Positions 46,201 to 57,500 of a stretch of 64,000 bases of DNA are shown here, in pieces. The stretch is from JAFMJV01 sp963814315. GTDB lineage: Bacteria > Chloroflexota > Limnocylindria > Limnocylindrales > CSP1-4. Position 1 is the stretch's first letter; every line of letters starts with the position of its first letter. The stretch lies in NCBI GenBank assembly GCA_963814315.1, contig CAWFCG010000003.1, positions 558,001 to 622,000 on the forward strand. Reading direction: 5' to 3'. The position numbers were made by a program, and so were the translations under genes. The notes under the pieces are model-generated. The model was not told the origin of the DNA and ran no database searches. It saw nothing but the letters and a program-made list of their open reading frames with translations.

Positions 46201-46394
46201 TGTCGGTGCTCGTCGCTCGTGCCCAGCAGCACACAGCGGCAACTGCAGCCCTCGTCGTCGTGGGGCTCGTGTTTCCGAACTGCCGTGCTCCATTCGAGGC
46301 CGCCGCGTGGACCGTCCGTGCGCGGTGGCGCCTCGATCCCGTCCTAGAGACAGTCGAGACCGGCGCGGTCCCGACCGGAGGTTATTGGCTGTGA
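46201..46394 (+). CDS. Small hypothetical protein (about 64 aa) coupled to flavodoxin
   Basis: I do not recognise this protein. It starts with GTG behind AAAGGAGG at an ideal eight-base distance and reads SVLVARAQQHTAATAALVVV, then FPNCRAPFEAAAWTVRARW and ends GGYWL. It has a moderately hydrophobic segment early and a single Cys. Its stop overlaps the GTG of the flavodoxin gene (GTGA), so its translation probably delivers ribosomes to that gene; it may be a leader peptide or a real small partner. The ribosome-binding site lies in the hairpin at 46158-46190. Confidence 0.5.
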
Positions 46395-46882
46395 AGTCCA
46401 TCGTCGTCTATGGCTCCCGGAGTGGCAATACCAAGCGCATCGCCGAAGCGATCGCTGGGTCCCTGGCGGCATTCGGTCCGGTGTCCGTGCTAGCGGCCGA
46501 GGATGCTTCGGCCACCGTCTGGGACCACTGCGACCTGCTGGTCGTCGGCGGCCCCACGGAAAGCCGGAACGTGACGCCGCCGGTGCAGGCGTTCTTCGAT
46601 CGCCTTCCGGCTCAGGCCCTGCACGGCATCACAGCGGCCGCCTTTGACACACGCCTCGACTGGCCGCGGGCCTTCACGGGCTCGGCCGGATCGGTCATCC
46701 GGCGTCGTTTGCGAGAAGCAGGCGCCAACGTCATCGCCGCCCCTGAGTCGTTCAAGGTGACGCCGAAGCCCAGCCTCCGCCACGGCGAGCTGGAGCGGGC
46801 CCCACTGTGGGCGCGAACGGTGGCGGAGGCTGCCCGTGTCACGCCGGCCCACGATGGCGTCGCGCACCCGGTGGCTGCCTGA
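46391..46882 (+). CDS. Flavodoxin domain protein
   Basis: A 163-residue flavodoxin-like electron carrier. The FMN phosphate loop is YGSRSGNTKRIAEAI; LLVVGGPTESRNVTPPV and the AAFDTRLDWPRAFTGSAG segment are as in flavodoxin-family proteins linked to protoporphyrinogen or stress metabolism. It starts with GTG 46391 overlapping the stop of the small upstream gene. A strong hairpin follows at 46921-46960. Partner unknown. Confidence 0.85.
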   Translation: MKSIVVYGSRSGNTKRIAEAIAGSLAAFGPVSVLAAEDASATVWDHCDLLVVGGPTESRNVTPPVQAFFDRLPAQALHGITAAAFDTRLDWPRAFTGSAGSVIRRRLREAGANVIAAPESFKVTPKPSLRHGELERAPLWARTVAEAARVTPAHDGVAHPVAA

Positions 46883-46920
46883 CCCTTCCGCGCGACAAGA
46901 GACGACCGCGCGACGGAACA

Positions 46921-46960
46921 GACGACCGCCGCCCTCATCGGATGGAGGACGGCGGTCGTC
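46921..46960. terminator. Bidirectional hairpin terminator candidate
   Basis: GACGACCGCCG (from 46921) pairs with CGGCGGTCGTC (to 46960), 11 bp, then one mismatch and about four further pairs around a short loop. It lies between the convergent flavodoxin and acyl-CoA synthetase genes. There is no clear U-run. Confidence 0.6.
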
Positions 46961-47011
46961 GGTGTGTCCCGATGCGTCACCGCTGCCGGGATCACCCGGC
47001 GCGGTCTGAGT

Positions 47012-49766
47012 TCAGCTGAGTGCCAACTCCGCCTGGACGGTCTCCCCGTCGTCGTCGATGCTGATGCTGAAGCCCAACTCCTCGCAGATACGGACCATGC
47101 CGCCGTTGGCCCCGAGGATACTCAGCGACCATTCGGCCGACACCCTCTTGCTGTCCTACCTCGATGAGCCGGCGCACCATCTCTGTCCCAAGGCCGTGGC
47201 CCTGGTAGTCGTCGGCGATGATGAGCGAAAACTCGGCCGTATCGGAGTTGTTGAGCCGGATGAGCCGCGCGATGCCGGCGATGCAGAGCTTCCCGACCTC
47301 CGGATCGAGCCGCTCCGCCACCAAGGCGATCTCACGGTCGTAGTCGGTGAAGCAGACGCGTACCAATCGCTCATGCGCCACGCGCTGCTCATAGCCCAGC
47401 TTGGTGAAGTAACGCTGGTAGACCGTCTCCTTGGAGAGGCGGCCATGGAAATCGATCACCAGGGACTCGTCCTCGGGCCGGATTGGCCGGATGACGAAGT
47501 CGAGACCCGTCTCGGACTTCCAGGGCTTGGCGTACTTGCGCGGGTAGGGTCGGATGGCCGGCGTGGGCAGGTCTTCGTCGGCAATGTCACCTGGGTGCAG
47601 GATGACGCGTGCGTCGAGTGCCAAGAGGCGGTCGGGCGAGGCCAGCAATGGGTTGATGTCCAGCTCGGCGATGGCCGGCTGCTCCACCACCAGCTCACTG
47701 AAGCGAACGAGGAGCTGCTCCAGAGCAGCCATGTCAACGCTGCCCTGCCCTCGCACACCCTTGAGCGCGGTGTAGATCTTGGTGCGTTCCATCATGCGGC
47801 GCGCCAGCGTGGCCGTCAGGGGCGGCAGGCCCAGTGAGCTGTCCTTGAACACCTCCACCAACGTGCCGCCGAGGCCGAACAGGAGCACCGGGCCGAACTG
47901 CGGGTCGACGCTGCTGCCGAGGATCAGCTCGTAGCCGTTGCGGTCGATCATGGGCTGCACCGAGACGCCTTCGAAATCGCTGGCACTGTAGTTCTCCACC
48001 ACGGCCTTCTCGATGTCCGAGAAGGCCTGACGGACGGCCGCTTCGTCCGGTAGGTCGAGGCGCACGCCACCGACATCCGACTTGTGGGTGATGGTGTGGG
48101 AGACGAGCTTGACCACGACCGGATAGCCGATGTCGTTGGCGGCAGCCACGGCATCCTCGACGGTGTCGGCAACGCGGGTCTCAGCCACGGGAATGCCGTA
48201 GGCGTCGAGCAGTTCCTTGGATTCGGGCTCGGACAGGGTCGTGCGACCTGCGGCGCGGGCCTGCTCGATGAGTTGACGCGCGCGCTTGCGTTGTGGCCGA
48301 CGAACCCAATCGGGTGTGAGGCCCGGTGTCTCATACAGCGACTTGAGGTTCTCGCTGTAGGCGACCAGCTCGGTGAACATTCGGGCAGCGCTGTCCGGGT
48401 ACGGGAAGGTCGCCACGCCCGCCTCGTTCAGGAGGCGTTCACCGGCTTCGATGTCACTACCGCCCATCCAGCAGGCCATGATGGGCTTGTCCGTGTTGGT
48501 GGTGTAGGGGATGATCTCGCGCGCGGTCTTGGTGGGGTCGGTCATCGCCTGGGGTGTGAGGATGACGAGCAGACCATCGCTGTCAGGATCCTTGGCCATG
48601 ATGTCGAGCGCAGCCGCATAGCGGTCGGGCGGCGCGTCGCCGATGATGTCGATGGGGTTAGCGCGGCTCCAGGTCGCCGGCAGGACCTGGTCCAGCTTGG
48701 CGATGGTCTCGTCCGACACCGGGGCCAGCTTGCCGCCGTAGCGGATGAGCGCGTCGGTGGCGAGCACGCCTGGTCCGCCGGCATTGGTGAGGATCGTCAG
48801 GCGCGGGCCCTTGGGCAGCGGCTGCTTGCCCAGGATCTCAGCGAAGTAGAAGAGGTCGCTGATGCGGTCGGCGCGCAGGACGCCGGTGCGCCGGAAGGCC
48901 GTGTCAAGGACCTCGTCGGAGCCGGTCATGGAGCCGGTATGCGAGGCCGCGGCGCGCGATGCCTCTGCGGTGCGACCGGGCTTCATCACGATGATGGGCT
49001 TATGCAGGGCTACCTCCCGCACCGCTGACAGGAATGCGCGGGCATCGCCCACCGTCTCCATGTAGATCACGATGGCGTCGGTGTCAGGGTCGTCCCCGAG
49101 GTAGTCGATGAGGTCTCCCCAGCCCACGTCGGCCATGGAGCCGAGCGAGATGATGGAGCTGAAGCCGGCGCCCTCGCGCAGGCTCCAGTCGAGGATGGCC
49201 GTGATGAGCGCGCCACTCTGACCGATGAACGAGACGCGCCCCTTGTTGGCCATGCCCGCGGCGAAGGTCGCGTTCAGCCCGGAGATGGGGCTCATCACGC
49301 CGAGGCAGTTGGGGCCGATGACACGCATGCCGTACTGGCGCGCCTTGGCTACCAGCTCGAGTTCCAGCTGGGCACCTTCATCGCCGACCTCCTTGAAGCC
49401 GGCTGAGATCACCACGGCGGTGGGCACACCAGCTTCACCGCACTCCTCGATGATGCCGGGGATCGACTTGGGCGGGGTGACGATGACCGCCAGATCCACC
49501 TTCTCGGGGATGGATGCGATGCTGCGATGGCTCTGGATACCCAGCACGCTGGGGCGATTGGGGTTGACCGGGTAGACGGTGCCACCGAAAGGGCTGGCGA
49601 TGAGGTTGGAGAGGATGGTACGGCCGACGCTGCCGGCCTTCTCGGTCGCGCCGATCAGCGCTACCGACTGGGGCTTGAAGAACGTCTTGAGCGAGCTGCG
49701 GACAGGTCGCGAGGGCTGGGACGTACCGTCCTGGACAGGAGTTGGGGTCGCATTGGTGTCGGTCAT
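47012..49766 (-). CDS. Acyl-CoA synthetase (ADP-forming) fused to GNAT acetyltransferase, frame break at about 47120
   Basis: A large protein of about 917 residues of the Pat/PatZ type. The CoA-binding domain (FFKPQSVALIGATEKAGSVG), the CoA-ligase part with the active-site His segment (EASRAAASHTGSMTGSDEV), the ATP-grasp part (VVVKLVSHTITHKSDVGGVR) and a C-terminal GNAT domain (FVIRPIRPEDESLVIDFHG, DDYQGHGLGTEMVRRLI) appear in order. Such proteins acetylate lysines of enzymes such as acetyl-CoA synthetase. After GVGRMVAE the first frame departs. Removing one base at 47120 gives ILGANGGMVRICEELGFSIS, the expected GNAT end, stopping at 47012. ATG 49766 starts the chain. Confidence 0.88.
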
Positions 49767-49884
49767 CGTGATGGGCATGGTATCGGCCAACGCGAGTCGC
49801 CGGATGGGCCGGTCCGCCCTCTCGCGCGGTCCACGCGTCATGCCTGCCGAGCGGCTAGGATGCGCAACAGGAGGTACGACCACC

Positions 49885-50271
49885 ATGAAAGAGGGCGTCG
49901 TCGCCCGGAAGTTCCTTCGCGCGTTCGCGGAATGGGACCTGGACACATACGGATCACTGCTCGCCCCGGGTGCTGTGGAAGGCCGCCCGCAGATGGCTGA
50001 GAAGTTCGTGGGGCGCGATCGCATCATGGGCATGTACCGCAGCCGCAGCGGCGAGCCGCCGCGCATCGAGTGGCGCCGGGTACAGGGTGAGGGGCAGACC
50101 TGGATCGGCCAGGGCGTCATCGAGGACGCCGCCGGAGACCACGGGCCGGACCACATCGTGGCGCTGGTGAAGTTGGATGCCGGCAGCATCATCGCGGTGG
50201 ACTACTACTTCAGCAGCGCGTTGGAGCCGCCCGAGTACCACCAGCGCTTCGCCACCATCGTGGGCCACTAG
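49885..50271 (+). CDS. NTF2/SnoaL-like small protein
   Basis: A 128-residue protein that looks like a SnoaL-type cone fold: VARKFLRAFAEWDLDTYGSL, EKFVGRDRIMGMYRSRSG, WRRVQGEGQTWIGQGVIED and HIVALVKLDAGSIIAVDYYF. These folds serve as small-molecule binding or isomerase domains. ATG 49885 follows AGGAGG. It is divergent from the acyl-CoA synthetase gene and ends six bases before a hairpin. The function is not evident. Confidence 0.7.
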   Translation: MKEGVVARKFLRAFAEWDLDTYGSLLAPGAVEGRPQMAEKFVGRDRIMGMYRSRSGEPPRIEWRRVQGEGQTWIGQGVIEDAAGDHGPDHIVALVKLDAGSIIAVDYYFSSALEPPEYHQRFATIVGH

Positions 50272-50276
50272 CGGAG

Positions 50277-50305
50277 CGACCGCCGGGACTCGGATGGGGC
50301 GGTCG
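50277..50305 (+). terminator. Hairpin terminator candidate
   Basis: CGACCGCC (50277-50284) and GGCGGTCG (50298-50305) form a perfect 8-bp stem with a 13-base loop, six bases after the NTF2-like gene stop. No U-run is present. Confidence 0.5.
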
Positions 50306-50368
50306 TGCGAGCGGTAGGCGGCCGCAGGCTCGGCATCGCGACGTCTCTACGATCTCCGGCCCGGGTGT

Positions 50369-51343
50369 CTACGCGGCGTAGACGACCCCGACGACGGTGA
50401 TGGCCACGAGGGTCGCGATGGTGCCCAGCGAGAGCGTGTTGGCGAGATAGTCATGGTCGGGATCGTCGGTGACGTCGCGGCCCCGCCCGCGGGCCATGTA
50501 AAGCGGCACCACGAATGCCGGCGGCAGGATGGCCATCGTCATCACGGCTGCCTGGAAGAGGCGATCGAGGCCCAGCAGGCCGTCGATGACCACGACATTG
50601 AACACCAGCGCCAGCCCGATCCAGATGGGCATCCGCACCGCCAACGTTCGGACGGGGTCACGCAGGGAGCTCAGATTCAACGAGGTCGAATAGCCGATGA
50701 CGATGGCGATGGCCGGGGTCGTCACTGCTGCCAGCATGGCGATGGTGACCAGGGCCGCGTCGCCGATGGGGTTCGCCTCAACGGTTTCAGCCAGCCCCAG
50801 GAGACTGCCGATGACACCGGCGACGATGGCGATGATGACCGGCGTCCGCGCGAAGCCCACCACTGAATCGATCAGCGGTGGAGCGTGACCGCTGGCCCAG
50901 CGCAGGACCAGCGGGACCAGGATGAAGAACACGAAGAACTCCTGGCCCAGCTCGACCACCACGAACCGGTACAGCTCCGATGCGCCGAAGACGGCAGAGA
51001 ACAAGGGGATGCCGATCATGCCGGCCTCGAAACCGGCCATCAGGTAGGGCATGCCCCCGCTGTGGACGTGCGCCGTGCGGCGCAGCCATGGACCCAGGGC
51101 GAAGACCGCAAGACAGGCGCCGAAGACCGCGATGACGATGACCGCGTACTGCGCCTCCAGCTGGGCATGCAGGAAGGCCTGAAAGAGTGCCGCCGGCAGC
51201 GTCACGTTCAGGACCAGCTTGCGCAAGCCGTCGACGGCGGCGCTGCTGAGGAATTCCTGTCGTCGGAACAGCGCACCCAGACCCACCAGCAGGAGCACGG
51301 GCAGGACGCGCGAGAAGGCGTTGACGGCGACGTCGATGTCCAT
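50369..51343 (-). CDS. AEC family transporter (auxin efflux carrier-like permease)
   Basis: A 324-residue integral membrane protein with about ten hydrophobic segments arranged in two five-helix halves, as in AEC transporters. Features: VLPVLLLVGLGALFRRQEFL at the start, RKLVLNVTLPAALFQAFL (the conserved NxxLPxxxF-type segment), MAGFEAGMIGIPLFSAVFG and MTMAILPPAFVVPLYM. These export or import organic acids or related anions. ATG 51343 (MDIDVAVNAF) is preferred over the upstream GTG frame. It is divergent from the giant repeat-protein gene. Confidence 0.87.
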   Translation of the reverse strand: MDIDVAVNAFSRVLPVLLLVGLGALFRRQEFLSSAAVDGLRKLVLNVTLPAALFQAFLHAQLEAQYAVIVIAVFGACLAVFALGPWLRRTAHVHSGGMPYLMAGFEAGMIGIPLFSAVFGASELYRFVVVELGQEFFVFFILVPLVLRWASGHAPPLIDSVVGFARTPVIIAIVAGVIGSLLGLAETVEANPIGDAALVTIAMLAAVTTPAIAIVIGYSTSLNLSSLRDPVRTLAVRMPIWIGLALVFNVVVIDGLLGLDRLFQAAVMTMAILPPAFVVPLYMARGRGRDVTDDPDHDYLANTLSLGTIATLVAITVVGVVYAA

Positions 51344-51573
51344 GCTTGCCCCCGGTCGATCGCGGATCCCACCTCGGCCCGCGGTCGAGGCGCCCAGCAA
51401 CGTCATCCTATCGGGCTGGGCCGCGTCCGTTCAGGCGGTCTCGGGCGTGCCCCCCTACCCCATCGGTGGTCCGGAGATGGTACGAGTGGTGTCCGACGGT
51501 CGAGTGAGGTGGGGTGATACCGTGGCGCTGTACGTGTCATCCGGGCGGTCACGCCCATCGGGGGGTAGTCGAC

Positions 51574-54500
51574 TTGTCCGTAGATCCATCGCACTCAGCT
51601 TCTGTCCGCCTGCTCGCGTTGCTGCAGGCAGCCATCCTGGTGGCATCCATCCTGGCTCCCACGGCCGTCTTCGCCGCGCAGACTGACGACGACCCTGGGG
51701 TTACGTCTGCCCGGATCACGGCTGACGAAGACGGCCTGCAGGTGGCGGCCGAGGTCAGCCAACCTTCCCCCGAGCCGACGCCGACTGCAACAGCCGAGCC
51801 GACCCCGACGTCGGAGCCCACGCCGGTGCCGACCCAGAAGGCCAAGGCAGAGGCGACGCCCACGGCCACGAAGAAGCCCAAGTCCTCGAATGCGCCCGAA
51901 GCTCAACCGACTCCGGAGTTCACGTCCGAGCCGAGTTCAGTGCCGAGCGAGGCAGCGACGCCGGAACCTGTCTTTACGATTGTCCCTACGCTTGAGCCTC
52001 TTGCTGATCCAACGCTGCCGGCGACGTCTGAGCCAGGCGCCGAACCATCCGTCGAGCCCGGCCTCGCGCCCGGTCCCAGTACCGAGCCGTCGGTGTCGCC
52101 GGACCTGTCACCTGTCCCGTCGGCTGATCCGCTGCCATCAGCCCAGCCGGAAGCCGCTGCTTCTCCATCTTCGCTGCCGCTGCGTCGTCTGCTACGCGAC
52201 ATCAGTCCCGCGGTGGCGTCGCTCGACATCTCCGCAGTAGCGAACCCGGACTCTCTGCCGGAGCCCGGTGGGACGGCCGCGGTCGATGTCCAGATCACCA
52301 ACACCTCCGCGAATCCGGCCACGCTGACGAGTCTTCTGGACAACGTCGAGGGGGACCTCGAAGGCGCCGGGAGCTGTGCGACAGGCGTCACGCTTGCCGC
52401 CGCCGGTGTGTACGAGTGCAGCTATCAGGCTACGTTCAGCGGTTCGCCCGGGAGCATCGCCAGCCGGGTCGTCGAGGCTGAGCTGACCGACGATGTGGAC
52501 GGCACCACAGCCGAACTGTCGGCCACGGCTAGCGTCAGCATCAGTGATGTTCCTTCCAGCATGGGTGTGACCAAGACGGCCAGCCCAACGCACGTCAGCG
52601 AGCCCGGTGGGGTCGTCACGTTCACGGTCCGCGTCGACAACAGCAGCACTGTTGACACCGTCTCCATCGAGTCGCTGGTCGACGATGTCTACGGTGACCT
52701 CGACGGCCGGGGGGGCTGCGCCGTTCCGCAGTCGCTCGTGGCGGGCGGGACCTACAGCTGCTCGTTCAATGCGAACGTGTCGGGCAACCCCGGCGTCAGT
52801 GAGACCGACACGGTCACCGTCGGTGCCATCGACGACGACGGCAGTTCGCTCCTTGAGACCTCCAGTGCGACCGTCACGATCACTGACGTCCCATCCAGCA
52901 TCAGGGTCAGCAAGTCGGCCAGCCCGACACAGATCGACGAGCCTGGAGCGGACGTCGTCTTCAGCGTCAGTGTCGAGAACACCAGCGCCGTCGACACTGT
53001 CAGCATCACGTCCCTTGTCGATGCTCCTTTCGGTGACATCACGCAGGTCGCAGGTGACATCGTTGCGACCGACTGCGCGACGCCGGTCGAGCTCGTCCCG
53101 TCCGGAGTCTATGGCTGCACCTTCACTGCCTTCGTCGCCGGCAACGCTGGCCAGACCGTGACCGACACGGTGACTGGCTCCGGTACCGACGACGACGGCT
53201 CGGCCGTCTCCGACGACGGCTCGGCCAGCGTCGCTGTCCGCGACGTACTGCCGACGATGGAACTGGTCAAGACCGCGGTTCCCGACACGTACCCCGAGCC
53301 GGGTGGCCCGGTGGTGTTCACGGTTTCGGTCACCAACACCTCACCTGAGCCGATCACGCTCACCTCGCTCGTCGACGACACCTACGGCAACCTCGACGTT
53401 CCCGGCCTGTGCGACATCCCGCAGGTGATCGCGGCGGGCGCCACCTACGAGTGCTCCACGACCGGGCCAGTCCTGGGTGACGCGGGCGACCGCCGCACCG
53501 ACATCGTCATCGGCATCGGGCAGGACGACGATGGAAATCAGGTCACCGCCGAGGATACCGCTACCGTCACCATCACCGATGTCCTGCCAAGCATCGCGAT
53601 CGACAAGACGGTGACGCCAGAAGAGTTGCCCGAGCCGGGTGGCAGCGTGGCCATCCGCGTGGCGGTGACCAACCCCTCCGTCGAGGACGTCGTCGTCACC
53701 GGCCTGATCGACAGCATCCACGGCAACCTCAATGGCCAGGGCACGTGCAAGACACCCACGACCGTCGTCAGGAATGGCGGGACGTACGTTTGCTCCTTCA
53801 GCGTCGAGGTCAGCGGTGATGTCGGCTACTCGGAGACAGACACCATCACGGTCAGCGCGCAGGACAACGACGGCAACCCTGTGACCGCCGAGGATGACGC
53901 CACGGTCACCATCATCGATGTCATCCCGACTATCAGCGTGTCCAAGTCGGCCGTTCCCGCCAGCCTGGCTGAGCCGGGAGGCGACTATGCCGTCGAGATC
54001 GTCGTCACCAACGGGTCCGCCATCGAGGCGATCACGCTTACCTCGCTCATCGACGATCCCCTCGGCGACCTCGCCGATCAGGGCGACTGCGCTGTGCCAC
54101 AGACCATCCCGCCCGGCGGGACCTACCGCTGCTCGATCCCGCAGTCGCTGCTGGGCAATGCCGGCGACAGCGCATCCGATACGGTGACCGCGACCGGCGA
54201 GGACAACGAAGGCAACGTCGTCGATGACGAGGATGGCGCCACCTTCACCATCACCGACCTTGTCCCCGTCCTTGACGTGGACAAGACTGCGACGCCGCCG
54301 GAGGTGCCGGAGCCCGGCGGTGACGTCACCTTCACCATCACCATCGCCAACACGTCGCCCGAGGAGGTCACGCAGATGACCATCGAGGACGATGTCTACG
54401 GCGACCTCGACGGCGTCGGCACCTGTGCGACGCCCGTGATCCTTGCGCCCGTTGGCGAGCCCGGCGACACCTACGCTTGCCAGTTCACCACGTACATCGC

Positions 54501-57500
54501 GAACAACGCCGGCGAATTGCAGATCGACATCGTGACTGCCAGCGGTGTCGACGATGAGGGCAATGTCGTCGAGGGCACGGACAGCGAGACCGTCACCGTG
54601 GTCGATGCTCCACCGCAGTTCGACGTCACCAAGACCGCCAATCCCACCAGCCTGCTGGAGCCGGGTGGTGTTGCCTTCTTCACCATCCGGGTCGAGAACA
54701 CCGGTACCGAGCCCATCACCATCACGTCGCTCGACGACGCGCCATATGGTGACCTCGATGGCGTTGGCGGCTGCTCTGCGCCCCAGACCATCGCACCAGG
54801 CGGCGCCTACATCTGTTCATTCGTCGGCTCGGTCAGCGGCAACGGCGGCGAGACCGTGACCGATACGGTCACCGTCACGGCAGAGGATGACGAGGGCAAC
54901 ATCATCACCGACAGCGACGACGCCGGTGTCCTCATCGAGAACGTTCCGCCAGAGTTGACTGTGGACAAGGCCGCCAGTCCGCGCAACATCTCGCCGCCCG
55001 GTGGCCTGGTCACATTCACCATCGTGGTGACCAACGATTTCGACCTTCGAGGACCTGCAGCTCTTCGAGCTGGCCGATGAGCCCTATGGTGACGTGGCCG
55101 ACCCCAGCAATCCGGAACTCGAGAGCACCACCTGTACCGTCCCGCAGACCATCGCGCCGGGTGCCTCGTACACCTGTGAGTTCATGGTCGACGTGCCAAC
55201 GGGTTCGGGTGACCCCGTCATCGACACCGTGACCGCCAGCGGTCGAGACGATGACGGCGCCGAGACCAGCGACAGTGACAGCGCTACTGTCGATCCGATC
55301 TCACCCGGAGGGAACCAGGAACTCACCAAGTCTGCCCTCCCCCGGCGGCTACCAGAACCGGGTGGCGTCTTCACCTACACGGTGCGAATCGTCAATCGCG
55401 ACCTCATCCCCACGATCATCTTCGCTCTCGACGACGACGTCTACGGGGATATCGCCGACCGCGGCAACCCGAACTTCGTGAGCACGGACTGCACGGTGCC
55501 GCAGCTCCTGTTCGCCGGCGACGTCTTCACCTGCCAGTTCAGCGTCGAGTTCCTGGGCAATGCCGGCGACAGCCTGACCGACACGGTCACAGCCACGACG
55601 CTCCTCCGGGCCCTCACCGACTCCGCCACGGTGGACCTCACCGATGTGTTGCCGGCCGTCTCGGTCAGCAAGACCGCCAGCCCTTCCTCCGTCGCCGAGC
55701 CCGGCGGCGAAGTCACGTACACCATCGCGGTCACCAACGATTCGACCGCCGAAGAAGCGGTCCTGACGAGCCTCGTGGATGACGTCCACGGGGACCTCGA
55801 TAGGCAAGGCACCTGTAGCGCAGGCGTCACCATCGCACCGACCGAGACCTACACCTGCTCGTTCAGCGCGAACGTCTCCGGCGATGCTGGCGAACAGCAG
55901 ACGGACTTCGTCTTCGCCACGCTGTCGGACGACGAGGGCAATTCGGTCATCGGATTCGACCAAGCCACCGTCACCATCACCGATAGCCCGCCCGAATTCA
56001 GCGTGACCAAGACACCCATGCCGGCGACCGTGCTTGAGCCTGGTGGCGATGTCCGCTACACGGTGAGGGTCACCAACGCTGCCGCGGAGCCGCTTGAGGT
56101 CACGCAGCTCACCGACACCCAGGATGGTGTCGTGCTGGACCTCGATGGCCAGGGTAGCTGTCTCGTCACCCAGACGATCCAGCCCGGCAGCAGCTACCAG
56201 TGCTCGTTCGTCCGTGCCGTCTCCGGAAACGTCGGCGACGTCGTGTCCGACACCGTCAGCGCCATCGGGCAGGACAACGAGGGCACCGCTGTCACCGAGA
56301 CCGCTGACGCGCGAGTCAGCATCACCAACCGCCAGCCCAGCCTCTCCGTATCCAAGACAGCAAACCCCGATTCCATCCCTGAGCCCGGTGGCGATACGGT
56401 CTACAACGTCGTCATCACGAACACGTCGACGGCCACTGATCCCGTCACGGTGCGGGCGTGGTCCGATTCAGTCGACGCTGGTCCTCCAGCGGTGCCCGTG
56501 GATCTTGACTGCACGGGGCCGGGAGGCTCTGTCACGCCCGAGTTCACGTTGCCGGCCGGGGAGTCCGCCACCTGCAGCTTCGCCGGCAACCTGAGCGGCG
56601 ATGTCGGAACCTCTTCCAGCGACACCTTCCGCGTCAGCGGCGTCGATGATGAGGGTACCCCGGTCAGCGCCAGCGGTTCCGAGACCGTCGTGATCTCTGA
56701 CGTGCGTCCGACCATGCTCGTGACCAAGACCGCCAACCCCAACCCCATCGACGAGCCCGGTGGGCCGGTCGTCTTCAGCCTCGCGGTCCAGAACACCTCA
56801 CCGGAGCCCATCACGCTGACATCGATCGTCGATGACGTCTCGGGCAACCTCAACGGCAAGGGCACGTGTTCCGTGCCGCGGGTCATCGGGAGCGGTGCGG
56901 TCTGGTCCTGTGCGTGGAATGGCTCGGTCAGCGGCGATGTGGGCGACGTGCGCTCCAACATCGTCGTCGCCAAGGCCAACGACAACGAGGGTAACGTCAT
57001 CACGCAGACCGCCCGAGCCGATGTCGTCATCGCTGACGTCTTGCCGACTATGGTCCTGGTCAAGACCGCGACGCCCAGCAGCCGACCCGAGCCCGGTGGG
57101 AACGTCACGTTCCGGGTGTCGCTCACCAACACCTCGCCCGAGCCGATCACTCTCGTTTCCGCCATCGATGACGTCTATGGGCCACTGGGCCTGCTGGGCA
57201 CCTGCACCAGTCTCGCCCAGCAGCAGCAGACCATCCTGCCCGGACGCTCGTACACCTGCACGTTCGTCGCTCCGGTGGTTGGCACGGCTGCGGCCTCGCC
57301 ATATGTCGATACCATCACCTTCTTTGCATCCGACAACGATGGCAATACCACCAGCGTCCAGGCCTCGGCATCGGTCACGCTGACCAATGTGCCGCCCGCC
57401 ATCACCCTGAGCAAGACCGCCAGACCCCTGACGCGGCCCGAGCCCGGCGGCACGTTCACCTATGACCTGCGCGTGAACAACGACAGTCAGATCGAGCCGG

